A stretch of 64,000 nt of DNA from Symsagittifera roscoffensis (GCF_963678635.1 NC_087067.1:58756487-58820486), one strand, 5' to 3'. Shown: positions 24,055 through 34,241, counted from the first letter of the stretch. Made by a program: numbers and translations. Notes: generated from the letters alone by a model not told the origin.

Positions 24055-24143
24055 CCGAGGTGGCCTTCTAATAGAGTAATTTCGGATAGGATACATCGTC
24101 TGTTTGTCACGCTATCTTTTTTCGGTCGGATAGGTTCGTGCAA
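23838..24143 (-). CDS. Very basic 101-aa ORF overlapping the right terminal repeat
   Basis: The open frame begins inside the inverted repeat and runs inward. The second half is strongly basic (KQVKRKRLVPRLKKSNKDKP, then a KKKKTK tail). There is no recognisable domain. The left terminal repeat does not preserve an equivalent frame, so it could be chance or a remnant of a terminal gene. Confidence 0.25.
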   Translation of the reverse strand: MHEPIRPKKDSVTNRRCILSEITLLEGHLGPKFELCGQRVSSRPTTNLVLAIIKQVKRKRLVPRLKKSNKDKPIFKTNLLNKVIKTKFASQSKKKKTKIDL

Positions 24144-24370
24144 CTCCTTAGTCTAATACCGATCTTAAACTTACTCTTAAATTTCGTAGTCTCAATAGAT
24201 CAAGAGATAAACTGGTTTCTTAGAAAGTTAGAGGAGAGAAAAAACCAGCCAATATCAACCTTTTTCATTTGTTTTCTGAACCACTAGGGTTTCAGGTTTA
24301 CAGAGTTAGAGTAAGATTAAATCATGGGTCATGATTGGCCAGTAATATATAACTTATAGGGAATTAAAAT
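24055..24370 (-). repeat. Right inverted terminal repeat of the element
   Basis: 24065-24170 is the reverse complement of the first 105 bases. Beyond it, 24170-24370 matches 30345-30560 (CTCAATAGATC, AAACTGGTTT, TCATGATTGG), so the repeat unit is at least 300 bp and the outer end lies near 24360. Confidence 0.7.
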
Positions 24371-24792
24371 GTAAATATAATAACTAGTTCCAATGATTTC
24401 AAAATGCTTTTTGTTAAGTTATCATGATTCTAATTAGGATGGTTGCGTACAAAAACGGAGTCCGTACTGTTTTGTTTTTCGTTTTCCCATATTTGGCTTT
24501 TTACATCATCCTCTTACAAAGTGTCCTAAAAATTGCACAACAAATTTCCCATATAGGCAATTTTTTCTTTTTCATTCATCCGGGTTGATCGTTCAAGGCG
24601 ACCAGAGACGCCTAAAGTTTGCTCGTTCCTTTTATAATTCAGCTATTAAGGTGAATAGGCAACTTGAAAAATCAACGATTCCTCTAAATGGCAGAACTCG
24701 GCAGAAATTTCAGAAATTTACTAACTTAAATGAAACTGAAAGTTTTCGTAGAAAGTCCTCAAACCACCAATTTTTGTATTGTGTCAAATTGA
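24371..24792. other. Unassigned AT-rich sequence
   Basis: Contains a 49-codon hydrophobic frame from ATG near 24440 (MVAYKNGVRTVLFF), but no other support for a gene. Confidence 0.3.
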
Positions 24793-25298
24793 ATCAAATG
24801 AGCAATCTCCCCCCGTAATGACCAATTGAGCTATCTCCTCCCAGCAAAAAGGAGTAAACGATACAAAAAGACGTCAGCAAACACAAGTAGATGGATGATG
24901 TGTTTAGAACATGCAATAAATTGACCGACTTCATATAAATTCATTTTATATGAGTACTGAGAAAAATGTTGAAAAAAAATCGTAATTTATGAAAAAAAAA
25001 AGAATTTTTTTGCAAACTTTTGTTTAGTAGACCATAGCCTCAACGAGGAAAATGATTTACCAGGGTGGTGCTCAGGCCGTATCTGAACAGCAAAAACGGT
25101 TCTCCACAGCACCTTAATATTGTACGCCAAAGCTTTTTGTCCTATTAGGACTAAAAAAAGTCACTTTATATACCTGTTTTATTGATTCTTTTTTCAATCT
25201 GAATGAATTTTTTGAGCTTTGATATTGTAAATTTTCGCGAGAATCTCCCCATTCTCCCCCATCAACGCGAGAATGGGGGTGGAGATTGCTCAATTGAT
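24793..25298. mobile_element. Probable MITE, ~506 bp
   Basis: The ends ATCAAATGAGCAATCTCC (24793-24810) and its reverse complement, with one mismatch (25281-25298), form 18-bp inverted repeats. A second imperfect hairpin lies inside the right end (25240-25290, AATCTCCCCATTCTCCCCC). No clear target duplication and no coding capacity. Confidence 0.5.
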
Positions 25299-25560
25299 CC
25301 GTCAAATTTATTCGTCCATTTTGATTGCGCATCTCGCAAAGGACTGACTCAAGGCACTATGAGTCCCATGTCCAGTCCAACAGTTTTCGCGTTCCACGTT
25401 TTTCGGAGAATCTTCACGAAACTGAACCATTCACCACCCAAAGGTACTATTGAACGATTTTTAATTTAAGATCCGCGCCTGTGCATAACTTTAGACGAAA
25501 GAAGTGACATGAATAATCTTGATCGATAGTACAGTTGATCCTTCAGGGGAGCAAATAGTT
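25299..25560. other. Unassigned intergenic sequence
   Basis: No gene, repeat boundary or motif recognised between the two MITE-like elements. Confidence 0.3.
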
Positions 25561-25978
25561 CAGGGGCGGATTTAGGGGGGGGGGCGGGTGCGGAGGCCTT
25601 TTTTCTTAGGGATTCGACCCCCTGCCGACCCAAAGGGTCCCCCATTTGATACTTTTTCAGAAATCCATTTTTGGCCGACTGACCCAAAAATTTTTCTAAA
25701 GGCGCCTTTGGCGCCAATATATACTAACTTTGAGAGGGAGCGCGCGCCAAAAAAAACGCATTTTTTTTGTCTAAATTTTTAAAAAAGTGCCCAAAAACGG
25801 CTTTTTTGACTGTTTTTCAAAAAATTGACTGCGGCGCAGAAAATTTAGCCAAATTAGGGGCAAAACAGTGCTTGGGGAGAGCTCGAAAAATCAATTTGGT
25901 CGACAAAAAAAAAGATCGTCAAAATTTTTGATTTTTTTTGAAAATCCCCCCCTCGAGAAAATCCTAGATCCCCCCTGA
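25561..25978. mobile_element. hAT-type MITE with CAGGGGCGGAT ends
   Basis: The left end CAGGGGCGGATTTAGG and the right end (reverse complement CAGGGGGGATCTAGG) match the common end type of non-autonomous hAT elements. Flanking 8-mers (AAATAGTT and ATAAAATT) agree only partly, suggesting an old insertion. The inside includes a poly-G run and GGCGCCTTTGGCGCC; no ORF. Confidence 0.6.
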
Positions 25979-28835
25979 TAAAATTAACAAGATCCTGGTT
26001 AACTTATTGGCTTTAATCGACAATGCCCACAATTTCGGCCATTATCTCCGACGTACAAAAAGATTAAATACTCATTAAAATTATTAAACCTGTCGTCTTG
26101 GGGAATTTAACTGTTTAGACCCGAAATATTCTTTCTATATTGTCCGCTAAGTCCCTTCCCTAATTACCAGAACCAGCAAGGGGTGAGCTGTGATCCGGTA
26201 TTTGGCGACAATCCCTTCGGTTGAAAGGTTGAATTTGGTGGTCGATCGATGTACTACTCTGGGTTGCGCCCCCTTGGCTCGATTGCTCTCGACTGTTCTC
26301 TTCCTCGGAAAGAATCGCAAGAAACTGGATGGTAATTGAATTCAGAAATAAATATATAAATTGCCGAGTATAAAGACCTCTAAGTGGCCTGAATAAGTGG
26401 CCTGAATAACTGGCCTGAAAGACCCCTAAGTGGCCTATTAAGTATCAATGAATTTATTCTACGATAAGTTCCGGAAAGCTGCCTCTTGCAGTCCATTTTA
26501 CAAAAAATTCTAAACAACTCTTCAACTTTGCTTCACAAAACTTTAAAAATTTCACGAGTCACTCTCAGGACCCCTCTGAATTCTATAAGTCTCACACTTG
26601 TTCTCTCTAACTAACGGAGAATCAACTATACACTCTCTCAGTATCAATTGCTCTCTTCTCTGGTTGAGAACCAACTACTCTTAATAGTAGTTAATACCTG
26701 TTCTGTCCAGTTCGGTGGTTGTGCCTTTATCGCGTATCGTTATCTTTATTTACTTTCGGTTCAGTCAGAGGCGTACCGTTCCCTATCCCTACTAACATTC
26801 ACTTAACTAGCTGCCACTCAGGACTTAACAGCTGAATCAACCATTAGGTCAGCTGTAATTAAACATCGGGGTCGCACTTAGTTAATCAGGAAATACTGAG
26901 CAAACATTGGGTTCAACTACAAAATCAGATCCCAATCGTATTTGACAAATGACCCCTTGCATGATTTTATTTTAGTTCTTCCTAACTTTTTACCTTTCCT
27001 ATGAATTGGGTAGTTCTCACATTTTTGGTCATTTTTAGTTTTATTCCCCTAAGTCCAAGGGCTGGGTAATTCCCTTCCCCGTGTCCATTTTGATCCAAAA
27101 AAAACACCACAAGAATTTATTTAATATGCTAGGGCTGCTCATAAAATCTTCATCCCGAAATTCCCATTTCTCCCATAGATGTTCCCAATTTTTGTCCGGG
27201 GCTGTATTTTTACTTGTTTGTCGTTCTTATCGAAAATCCAAGTGGAGTGGGTTAAGCTGACCCCAAAATTTGCTAATTACAGAAAATCACTTTCGCTCGG
27301 GTACAAAAATCAAAACTAAAAATTCTCAATTTAGGGGCCTCCCCTTACCTCCCCAGGTGGGTGGGTACCCCTTACGGGTCCTTATAATGCTAATTTATTG
27401 CTTTTCAGGGGGTTTCGGGGGTCTTGGGGTCAAAAATGGCAAATGACCTCTTAGAGGTCATACGAGGTCAAATGAGGTCAAATGCGTCCAAACGTCTTAT
27501 TTTGGATGGGAGATCATTCCCACTAAGTTTCATTTATATCGGACCATCCCTTCCCATATTTTCGAAAAATTAGGGTCAATTAACACTTTTCCCCAAAATT
27601 GCTATTTTCACCCCATAGGAATTTCCGGAGAGGATTGGGTCACTAGGGGTATCCTCACTGGGTTGGCTTCCCCCCTTTCATATTGGTGCATTAAAATTAC
27701 AAGTCAATTATCACTATCAGGTGTTAATAGCCTAATTCAATTTTTAAGTGCTAATAGCTTCCGACGTAGCCGCCGGATTGGGTCCAAACATTAATACATT
27801 ACAGGTCTTCCCCCAACCTACCATTCCGCCATGTTTCAGCCTCCTAGCATTATCAGGGGTCGAGAAATAACGAAAAGTGGGTTTGTTTAAATAGGGGTAA
27901 AAACGGAAGTAATAACCGGATGCGTTTAAAATCCCGGTGGTGAACTTCCCTCGCCTAGGGCTCCAACATACTGCAATATGAAATTATTCTGACCATTATT
28001 TACCGGTTTACAAAAAAACTAATTGCATTTTCGGAAAAGAATATCACTCCCCCCCCAGAGGTCCCAAGGGGTCTGGAAATTAGCATGCCTGGCTGAAATT
28101 ATCTCTGTTAGTCACTCACTAATTTTCATAACGATTGGGCCAGTGGTTCCCAATCCGAGGGGGGGGGGGGTCCAGATTTTGAGCGCTTTTTTTATTTCTA
28201 GAGTTAAAATTCAAGGTGCAGAGTCCGATTACGATTGTTTGCTCTCAAACTAAGCTTATCTATTACTTAATTTCATTGCTACAAGGTCATACAGTCGGTT
28301 TACGTTAAAATCAAATTTCGCAATTTCGACCATTTTCATCATGAATTACCAATCTTACACCGATATCGTCGATTACCTAAGGGCTTCGCGCTTACGCCTA
28401 ATTTCCGTCGACGCACGAGGTCGGTCCGATTATCACGTGTGAAAATCGCGATCAAAAAAAAATCAGAACCACTTGTTCCAAAATGAAGGATCGGATCTTG
28501 TGAACTATATGCTCCCCTATAGTACCTTGTAAAGAATTGGCTCCCTTATACAGGAAGAAATGAACATTTAATAAGCATATACAACTTTTGTACCTTGCAA
28601 CGAATTGGACCCCCTTTTGCAAAAGGGTAGCATGATATAATTAACATGATCCGTTATCCAAAGTTTCCTCTGCGAAAAAAATGAAAATTTTGGAAAGTTC
28701 AAAGCTTTTGAAGTCCAAAATTGTCCTAAGGTCACTCCAAAAAAAACCATATCGCATCAAACTTCATTTACCGAAAAAAAAAATTATTTTTTGATGCAGC
28801 AGAATTTCCGCTTGTACCTAGCAGAAATTTGGCTA
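25979..28835. other. Long non-genic stretch, composition mosaic
   Basis: No gene recognised. Contents visible: short direct repeats of AGTGGCCTGAAT-type at 26385-26440, a locally GC-richer block 27300-27960, an AGGTCA cluster at 27444-27480, a poly-G run at 28160, and a CAGTGGTTCCCAA end of hAT type near 28140 without a visible partner. Confidence 0.4.
27444..27480 (+). promoter_or_regulatory. Cluster of AGGTCA half-sites with 4-bp spacing
   Basis: Three AGGTCA hexamers (27455, 27465, 27475) are spaced by exactly four bases, preceded by an inverted TGACCT at 27444. This is the DR4 layout recognised by several nuclear receptor dimers. There is no gene nearby, so its meaning is uncertain. Confidence 0.3.
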
Positions 28836-29033
28836 TAAAATGCAGCAGAATTCGATACCCGCACCGAAGTTTCATGGGTAATAATTGATTATAATGGATT
28901 TTCGTTGACTAAAATGTTGTCAATATAATCGATTATCATGTCAAATTTAGACCACATAATCGATTTTTAATCGATTATAATCGATTATTTTGGAAAAATT
29001 TAAATCCATTATAATCGATTATAATCCATTTTG

Positions 29034-29235
29034 GGCTCTTTTTCCTTTTCCCCCCACCTGCAAATTTTTACATGTAAATTTGTGGGCCACATTGTCCGAT
29101 TGTTATGAAAACTTACATACAGACTGATAAGGCCACGACAAACATATTTGGTCTCCATATTTAACCTCGTAAAACCACTCGTTACACTAATATATTGAAG
29201 CTCGTGTGAGGTGGGGGGGAAAAGGAAAAAGAGCC
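29034..29235 (+). mobile_element. GGCTC MITE copy 1 (202 bp)
   Basis: The inverted ends GGCTCTTTTTCCTTTTCCCC are flanked by a perfect 8-bp duplication CCATTTTG (29026-29033 and 29236-29243), the hallmark length of hAT transposition. Non-coding. Confidence 0.9.
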
Positions 29236-29282
29236 CCATTTTGTTTTCAATATAATGGATTATTTTTTGTACATAAAATCCA

Positions 29283-29484
29283 GGCTCTTTTTCCTTTTCC
29301 CCCCCACCTCACATAAGCGTCAATTTTACGGTGTAACGAGGGGTTTTACAAGGTTAATTATGAAGACCAAAAATGTTTGTCATGGCCTAATTAGCTCGCA
29401 TGCCAATTTTTGTAGCATTTGGATAAAGTGAACAAAACTTCAATAGTAAATTTTTGCAGGTGGGGGGGAAAAGGAAAAAGAGCC
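29283..29484 (-). mobile_element. GGCTC MITE copy 2 (202 bp, inverted)
   Basis: Same length and ends as copy 1 but in opposite orientation. The interiors match (GACAAACAT, TTTGGTCT, CTCGTTACAC). Target duplication AAAATCCA at 29275-29282 and 29485-29492. Confidence 0.9.
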
Positions 29485-29626
29485 AAAATCCATGAAAAAT
29501 GATTAAATTTTGTAAATAATGAATCTAATTTCTGCAACTTTCTGCCAAACTCGAACGAACACGTTCATCCAGGGGCGACCAATATGTAGTAATTTTCCAA
29601 AAAAAAGCCCAAAAACAGCATTTTTG

Positions 29627-30080
29627 GGCTCTTTTCCAGTTCCCCCCCCCCCTTTCATTTTTTCTGAAATTCATTACATGAAAGTCTTTTTAAAATAATT
29701 TTTAATGTTATAAACTGCAGGCTCTTTTCCAGTTCCCCCCCTCTCAAATTCAACTTTGAAAAGCTTCTTTAACGTTGTCATAATGCAATAAAATTTGGCG
29801 TAGTGAACAAATCGACAACTGTGAACAGATTTGTTCTTCATATTTTACAGCGTAACATCACGCGTTTAGCCGTAATAACACGTAAAACAAAACATCAAAC
29901 TCGGTATTTTGAAAGGTGGGGGGGGGGGAACTGGAAAAGAGCCAAACTGCAATAAAACGTGTCAGCGTGAACAGCTGAACAAATTTTCACAACATTTCTA
30001 ACATGAAAATTGCCGAGTGAACAATTTTTGAACATCTCTTTTTATAATTTCACAAAGGGGGGAGGGACTGGAAAAGAGCC
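29627..30080. mobile_element. GGCTC MITE copy 3, interrupted by copy 4
   Basis: Ends GGCTCTTTTCCAGTTCCCC and inverse, flanked by perfect CATTTTTG duplications (29619-29626, 30081-30088). Removing the nested copy and one duplication leaves about 222 bp, matching the family size. Confidence 0.9.
29720..29943. mobile_element. GGCTC MITE copy 4 nested in copy 3 (224 bp)
   Basis: Same end type, flanked by perfect AAACTGCA duplications (29712-29719, 29944-29951). It is younger than copy 3. Confidence 0.9.
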
Positions 30081-30099
30081 CATTTTTGACCAGCTCTTC

Positions 30100-30200
30100 G
30101 CGTCAACAACCCCCCCCCCCCCCACCAACGTACCCCCAACCCACGACGAACCCCCTCACGTGAAACAACACCCTCGCCCCCCCCCCCCCCCCCCCCTCCC
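30100..30200. repeat. C-rich low-complexity tract, left copy
   Basis: Poly-C runs surrounding AACGTACCCCCAACCCACG. A related tract occurs at 30620-30690, on the other side of the terminal-repeat copy. Confidence 0.7.
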
Positions 30201-30231
30201 TAACGTACTGAGTTATGACCGATGGGTATAA

Positions 30232-30560
30232 CTCATAGAGTAATTTCGGATAGGGTACATCGTCTGCTCGTCACGCTATCTTATTTTCGGCCGGATAGAT
30301 TCGTGCAACTTCTTAGTCTTATACCGATCCTAATCTTACTCTTATACTATCTAGTCTCAGGTTGTTTAACTAGTCTCTGCTAGGCTCAATAGATCTAGGG
30401 TATACTGGTTTATTGCGGCTGCTGAAGTTCTCTTGGAGAGGCAACTAATTTCTAAGTTAAATTCAAATCTCTCTGGTGCTGAAATTACAAGTAATTTCAG
30501 CACTTACAAATATGTGGGTTGTTAGTTAGATGGATCATGATTGGTTAATATTAAATACTT
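30232..30560 (-). repeat. Solo copy of the large element's terminal repeat
   Basis: 30240-30345 matches 24065-24170 in the same orientation, and the similarity continues to about 30560. No polymerase or other element genes lie next to it, so it is a solo terminal repeat or the end of a separate, rearranged copy. Confidence 0.7.
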
Positions 30561-30619
30561 TACATTGGTAAAATATCTAATTTATCCAATCATAAAATGT
30601 AGTTTAGATCAGGTTCCAG

Positions 30620-30780
30620 TACCCCCCCCCCCGCTCAACGTACCCCCAACCCACGACGTACCACCCTCACGTTTACCCATCCCCACGTAACCCCCAACCA
30701 TGAAGTGCCCCCCTCTCTCTCTAGTTAGGGGGCATCTAACTGTAGTACGGGTAAGAGGTGGGGGGGGGGGGGGCTTGGGG
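30620..30780. repeat. C- and G-rich low-complexity tract, right copy
   Basis: Repeats the poly-C/AACGTACCCCCAACCCACGACG module of 30106-30160, followed by a CTCTCTCTCT tract and a poly-G run at about 30763-30776. Confidence 0.7.
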
Positions 30781-31377
30781 TGGGATCTATAGGTAACTTT
30801 TTGTAATTTTTGAATAACTCGATTGAAAATAGGAAAGAAAGAAATTAAGCGAATAGAAATTAAAACAAAATAACTAACTTAAGTTATTTAGATTATAAAT
30901 AGATAAATAGTAATAAATAGATTATAATCCATTATAATCGATTAAAATGGATTATTTTTCTTTAAAATTTTTTTTTGAAAATATTCGATTACAATAGATA
31001 ATAATCGATTATTTGGGATTTTATTGCTTAAAAAATATTATCATTATAATCCATTTTCAATCAATTATAATCGATTGTTTTTGTTATTTTGTAGAGACTG
31101 ACAATAAAAATCCAATCTAATCGATTATTATTCATGAAACTTCAGTGCGGGTAAGCTGCTGCATTTTAAAACCGAATTGGATATTTAATTTAACGTATAT
31201 AATGTTCTGACTTGTTTCTTCTGACTGTATTCTTTCTTTGGGTCATAATGAGGGACTCTCTTAACCAAAAAATTAAACAATATTCATCATACTTATTCAA
31301 ACAATCAATTAACGAAACTGTAAAACTTCGTTCCTTTTTCTTTTCCATACTTTGTGTTCAAAATTACTTGATCAAAT

Positions 31378-31753
31378 TTTTTGGTGGCCAGTCAATAAGC
31401 AGAATTGTCTAAGAGCAGAATGGGTCCAATAGCAGAAAAACAGAAAAATTTCAACTTTTATAAGCTAATCAGTAAAAAAAGTATAGTTATCAATATCATC
31501 AATCAAATAAACGAATATTTCATGCATATTTAATCGAGATTTTAAAAAAATTCTTTAAAAAAACATGATGAAATCATTCAAATCATGCATTAATTATTCA
31601 TTTTCTTGGCATGATTGACAATATTCTTATACTTGTTTCATCATTTAGCCCGTATAAATCAATAAAAATTATATTTTTTCAGTTATTCTGCTCTTGGACT
31701 CATTCTGCTCTTAGACCATTCTGCTTATTGCTCCGCCTCCAAATTTCTTATTC
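31378..31753. mobile_element. MITE with ~60-bp AGCAGAAT-rich terminal repeats
   Basis: 31380-31440 (CAATAAGCAGAATTGTCTAA, then AGAGCAGAATGGGTCC) is the inverse of 31683-31750 with few mismatches. The arms contain tandem AGCAGAAT words. The 240-bp interior is AT-rich and non-coding. Confidence 0.7.
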
Positions 31754-31888
31754 ATGCTGAACAAATTTAGACGACTTGCTGTATATTAGCATTACATTAC
31801 ATTTTTCCTTTTTCTGTCTTGTCTTAAATACGGATTTGTAATTTATAGTACAGTACTCCTTTATTAAAGATTCTCGAACTTAAAGGAT

Positions 31889-32986
31889 ATGTTGTTAGTT
31901 GGTTGTTATTTCGACTGGATGTTCTTAGTTTTCGCCATCTTTGCTTTAGCAGTTTTCGCTTTAGGAGACTTTTCATTTGCCGGTATGTTTGTTCACATGG
32001 CTTATTTACGACATTCGGTCAAAGCATCGAAAATTTAGATTTTTCTGCAGGAATAGAGAATTTTATAACTTTTATTAGGTTTTAAAAGTTTTGTTTTTTA
32101 TCCAAAATAATGATTACTGAATAATTTCATTAATAAAAAGAATGGCATTCAAATGTCTAATTTTCAAAAAGTCAAAGAATGTCTAGTACAATCGTAGCGC
32201 ACCTGGTGTTAAGATAATCAATCGGCTTAAGTAGTCTACTGTTTCTAATTTTTGCTGTTTTTTTTTGTTATAGAGGGAGTAGAAGACAAGATAGAACTGC
32301 GATGGGAGCCCCAAAACTCAAACCAAGTAAGCCAAAACAGTCCCCCCTCCCCCTCCTCATGTTAATGATTTTCAGGAGCGGCACCCATTTACAATTGAGC
32401 GTATAGGATTAGTAAGAGATCATGAATTCTTAAAAGAAGCCCTTCGCAAACAAGAGTTCCAGAGCTTAATGACTGTCTGACTGGTCCAAGTATCAGTCTC
32501 GCATCCCTTTGCTGATAAAAGAATTCCCTTGCGGAAAAAAGTTTGTTTTTGTTGAATCAAAATGACATTGTTTCTGTAGGCTTCTTTGTCGAGTTCTGAT
32601 TCATCAGTGCAGCTGTGTTATTCTCCAATAACATCCTCAGCATCTATCGCTTTCACTTCTCCCGTGGAACTAGCTAGCAGTGGACAGATTATGTAAGTCA
32701 AGTCAAACACTTATACTTTAAGCCCCTCATCAGCCTATAAAGAAAGACTGCCCTTTCCCTACTCCCAGTTTGCAATCCAATTCCAAAAAACAACCCTCTC
32801 CTCTCCATTTACAAGTCCAAATCTCTTGATCGTCATATGTTGGTAGAGATTTAGCTTTTCATTTTGCTTTTGTTTGAGTCTTTTGCTTTTTAACATAACA
32901 TTTGTCTTCAATCAATTCATGCAACAAACATTTAAATTATGCAATTTTTTTTTTAAAAGAAGTATAGGTTTACTGTTGATATGCCA
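31889..32986 (+). CDS. Unidentified gene with signal peptide, 5' exons
   Basis: Phase-consistent exons: 31889-31982 (94 nt), 32274-32326 (53 nt), 32376-32474 (99 nt), 32580-32692 (113 nt), and possibly a 19-nt microexon 32968-32986. Donors are GTATGT, GTAAGC, GTCTGA, GTAAGT and GTATGT; acceptors are TTATAG, TTTCAG, TGTAG and TATAG. Intron 2 is only 49 nt. The first exon encodes MLLVGCYFDWMFLVFAIF... and a further hydrophobic run to FSFA, a good secretory signal. The mature part (EGVEDKIELRWEP, FTIERIGLVRDHEFLKEAL, a Ser-rich stretch) is unrecognised. A faint resemblance to the ER membrane complex subunit EMC10 is a guess. 3' exons not resolved; 33200-33430 may contribute. Confidence 0.55.
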
Positions 32987-33611
32987 GTATGTCATTAGAA
33001 CCCTCTAAGTTTCATTAAAATGAACTGACTGGACTAGTCACAATCGTAGGCACTTCTACCTTTAACCTCAAAATACTCTAAGAAGACGATTGATTTGAAC
33101 TGCCCCATTTTGCGTCTCATTCGCTTACCTTATTTTATCTGTTTTTTGGCCTAATTTTGCGATGCCTACTATCTTCAACCGATTGATTATGCAGTCGAAT
33201 GCAAATAGAACAACAGTATCTAAATGGATCATCTTAAATTCTTTATGATTCTTGCAATGGACTGCAGAACATCCATTTTGATACTTTTATTAGCCCCATT
33301 AGATATATCTTACCCCATTAATGTATCGACTTCACGTTGTTCGTTTAATCGAACTAACATCTACAAAATCACGTTAAAGTCATCAGAAATTATCACAATT
33401 AGTTGGAATCTTCTTCAATTTAACTGCTGCTGATGAGCATTGACCTTTTTTCTGTGACCCAATTCATCCGTCTTCTTCTTAGGGCTAATTAAGAAGAACC
33501 ACAGTTCAAATCTCGACCCTCAAATTAAACCGTTTTATAGCCGATTCCTCATATAAGAAATGCAGTCATCTTTAACGATGAACAAATTTTGCAAAGTAAA
33601 CGAAGAAAAAC
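32987..33611 (+). other. Downstream flank of the signal-peptide gene
   Basis: May contain its last exons (an open stretch 33282-33433 after an AG at 33291, PLDISYPINVSTSRC), but frame continuity could not be settled by eye. Confidence 0.3.
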
Positions 33612-34141
33612 AAGACTGCTCGTATCGGGGCGAGGCCCTGGATGTTCCGACTGCCTTTAAGGTTTATGGAGCAGTGATAACATGGAAAAATTAAATGAAA
33701 AAAAACAGAATGAAAATTTATTTTCCTAAAATTCGAATTTTTTTTTTATAAAAAGCATCCCCCCACACGCCATATGAAGTACAAAAAGAGAGATTTGGTT
33801 CCTTGTAACAAATCAGTTTTTGCAAATAAGCTTTTTTCAATCAAATTGGAACGATTTCTAAGACGAATTAAATCTCCGCTTACGCGTTAATAGAGCGAAT
33901 TATATCGCGCGTTTTTTGTCTTAAATTGGCCAAAATGGCAATCTATAAACCCTTGTAACTTTACAAAAAATGATCACAGGTGAAATATCTTTTCAAATTT
34001 AAGCTCAAGGCAACAAAACCTTTCGAGTGATATGAAAAAATTCCGTCGAAAATGGCTAGTTAAAAAGTCGAAATTTGTCTGAAGAAAAAAAAATCCACCC
34101 CGAGCACAAATATTCCGTTACTTTCGTATCGAAAGTGGAAC
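33612..34141 (+). repeat. 530-bp hairpin-ended repeat, copy 1 (full)
   Basis: Begins AAGACTGCTCGTATCGGGGC with a GC-rich hairpin (in copy 2, CAGGGC-GAA-GCCCTG). It ends in ACTTTCG-TAT-CGAAAGT, a second hairpin. No ORF. Copies stand head to tail here and recur near 40745, 56925, 59572 and 60030. Confidence 0.8.
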
Positions 34142-34241
34142 GAGACTGCTCGTATCAGGGCGAAGCCCTGAATGTTCCGACTTCCTTTAAGGTTTATGGA
34201 GCGATAGTAATAACTTAAAAAAATTCAATTAAATAAAATAC
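34142..34241 (+). repeat. 530-bp repeat, copy 2 (5' 100 bp only)
   Basis: Retains the 5' hairpin in perfect form (CAGGGCGAAGCCCTG) and stops after the GTTTATGGAGC segment, directly abutting copy 3. Confidence 0.8.

Larger units (their letters stand above)
28836..31168. mobile_element. Inverted-repeat element rich in ATAATCGATTAT, hosting nested insertions
   Basis: The left arm 28836-29020 and the inverted right arm about 30905-31168 both begin AAAATGCAGCAG, then CCCGCAC-GAAGTTTCATG, then runs of ATAATCGATTAT and TGGATTATAATCC palindromes. The arms are about 150-250 bp with several indels. Four MITEs, C-rich tracts and a copy of the big element's terminal repeat lie between them. A fold-back transposon is the simplest reading. 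Outer target duplications were not found. Confidence 0.55.

Noticed and set aside
1-24370. Polinton integrase, ATPase or capsid gene
   Set aside because: I looked for integrase, Walker A and capsid-like patterns in all frames offered and saw none, so I did not name this a complete Polinton.
24440-24589. 49-codon hydrophobic ORF starting MVAYKNG
   Set aside because: Too short and unsupported; no conserved copy in the window.
28140-28200. hAT element starting CAGTGGTTCCCAA
   Set aside because: Only one end was recognisable; no inverted partner or 8-bp duplication found.
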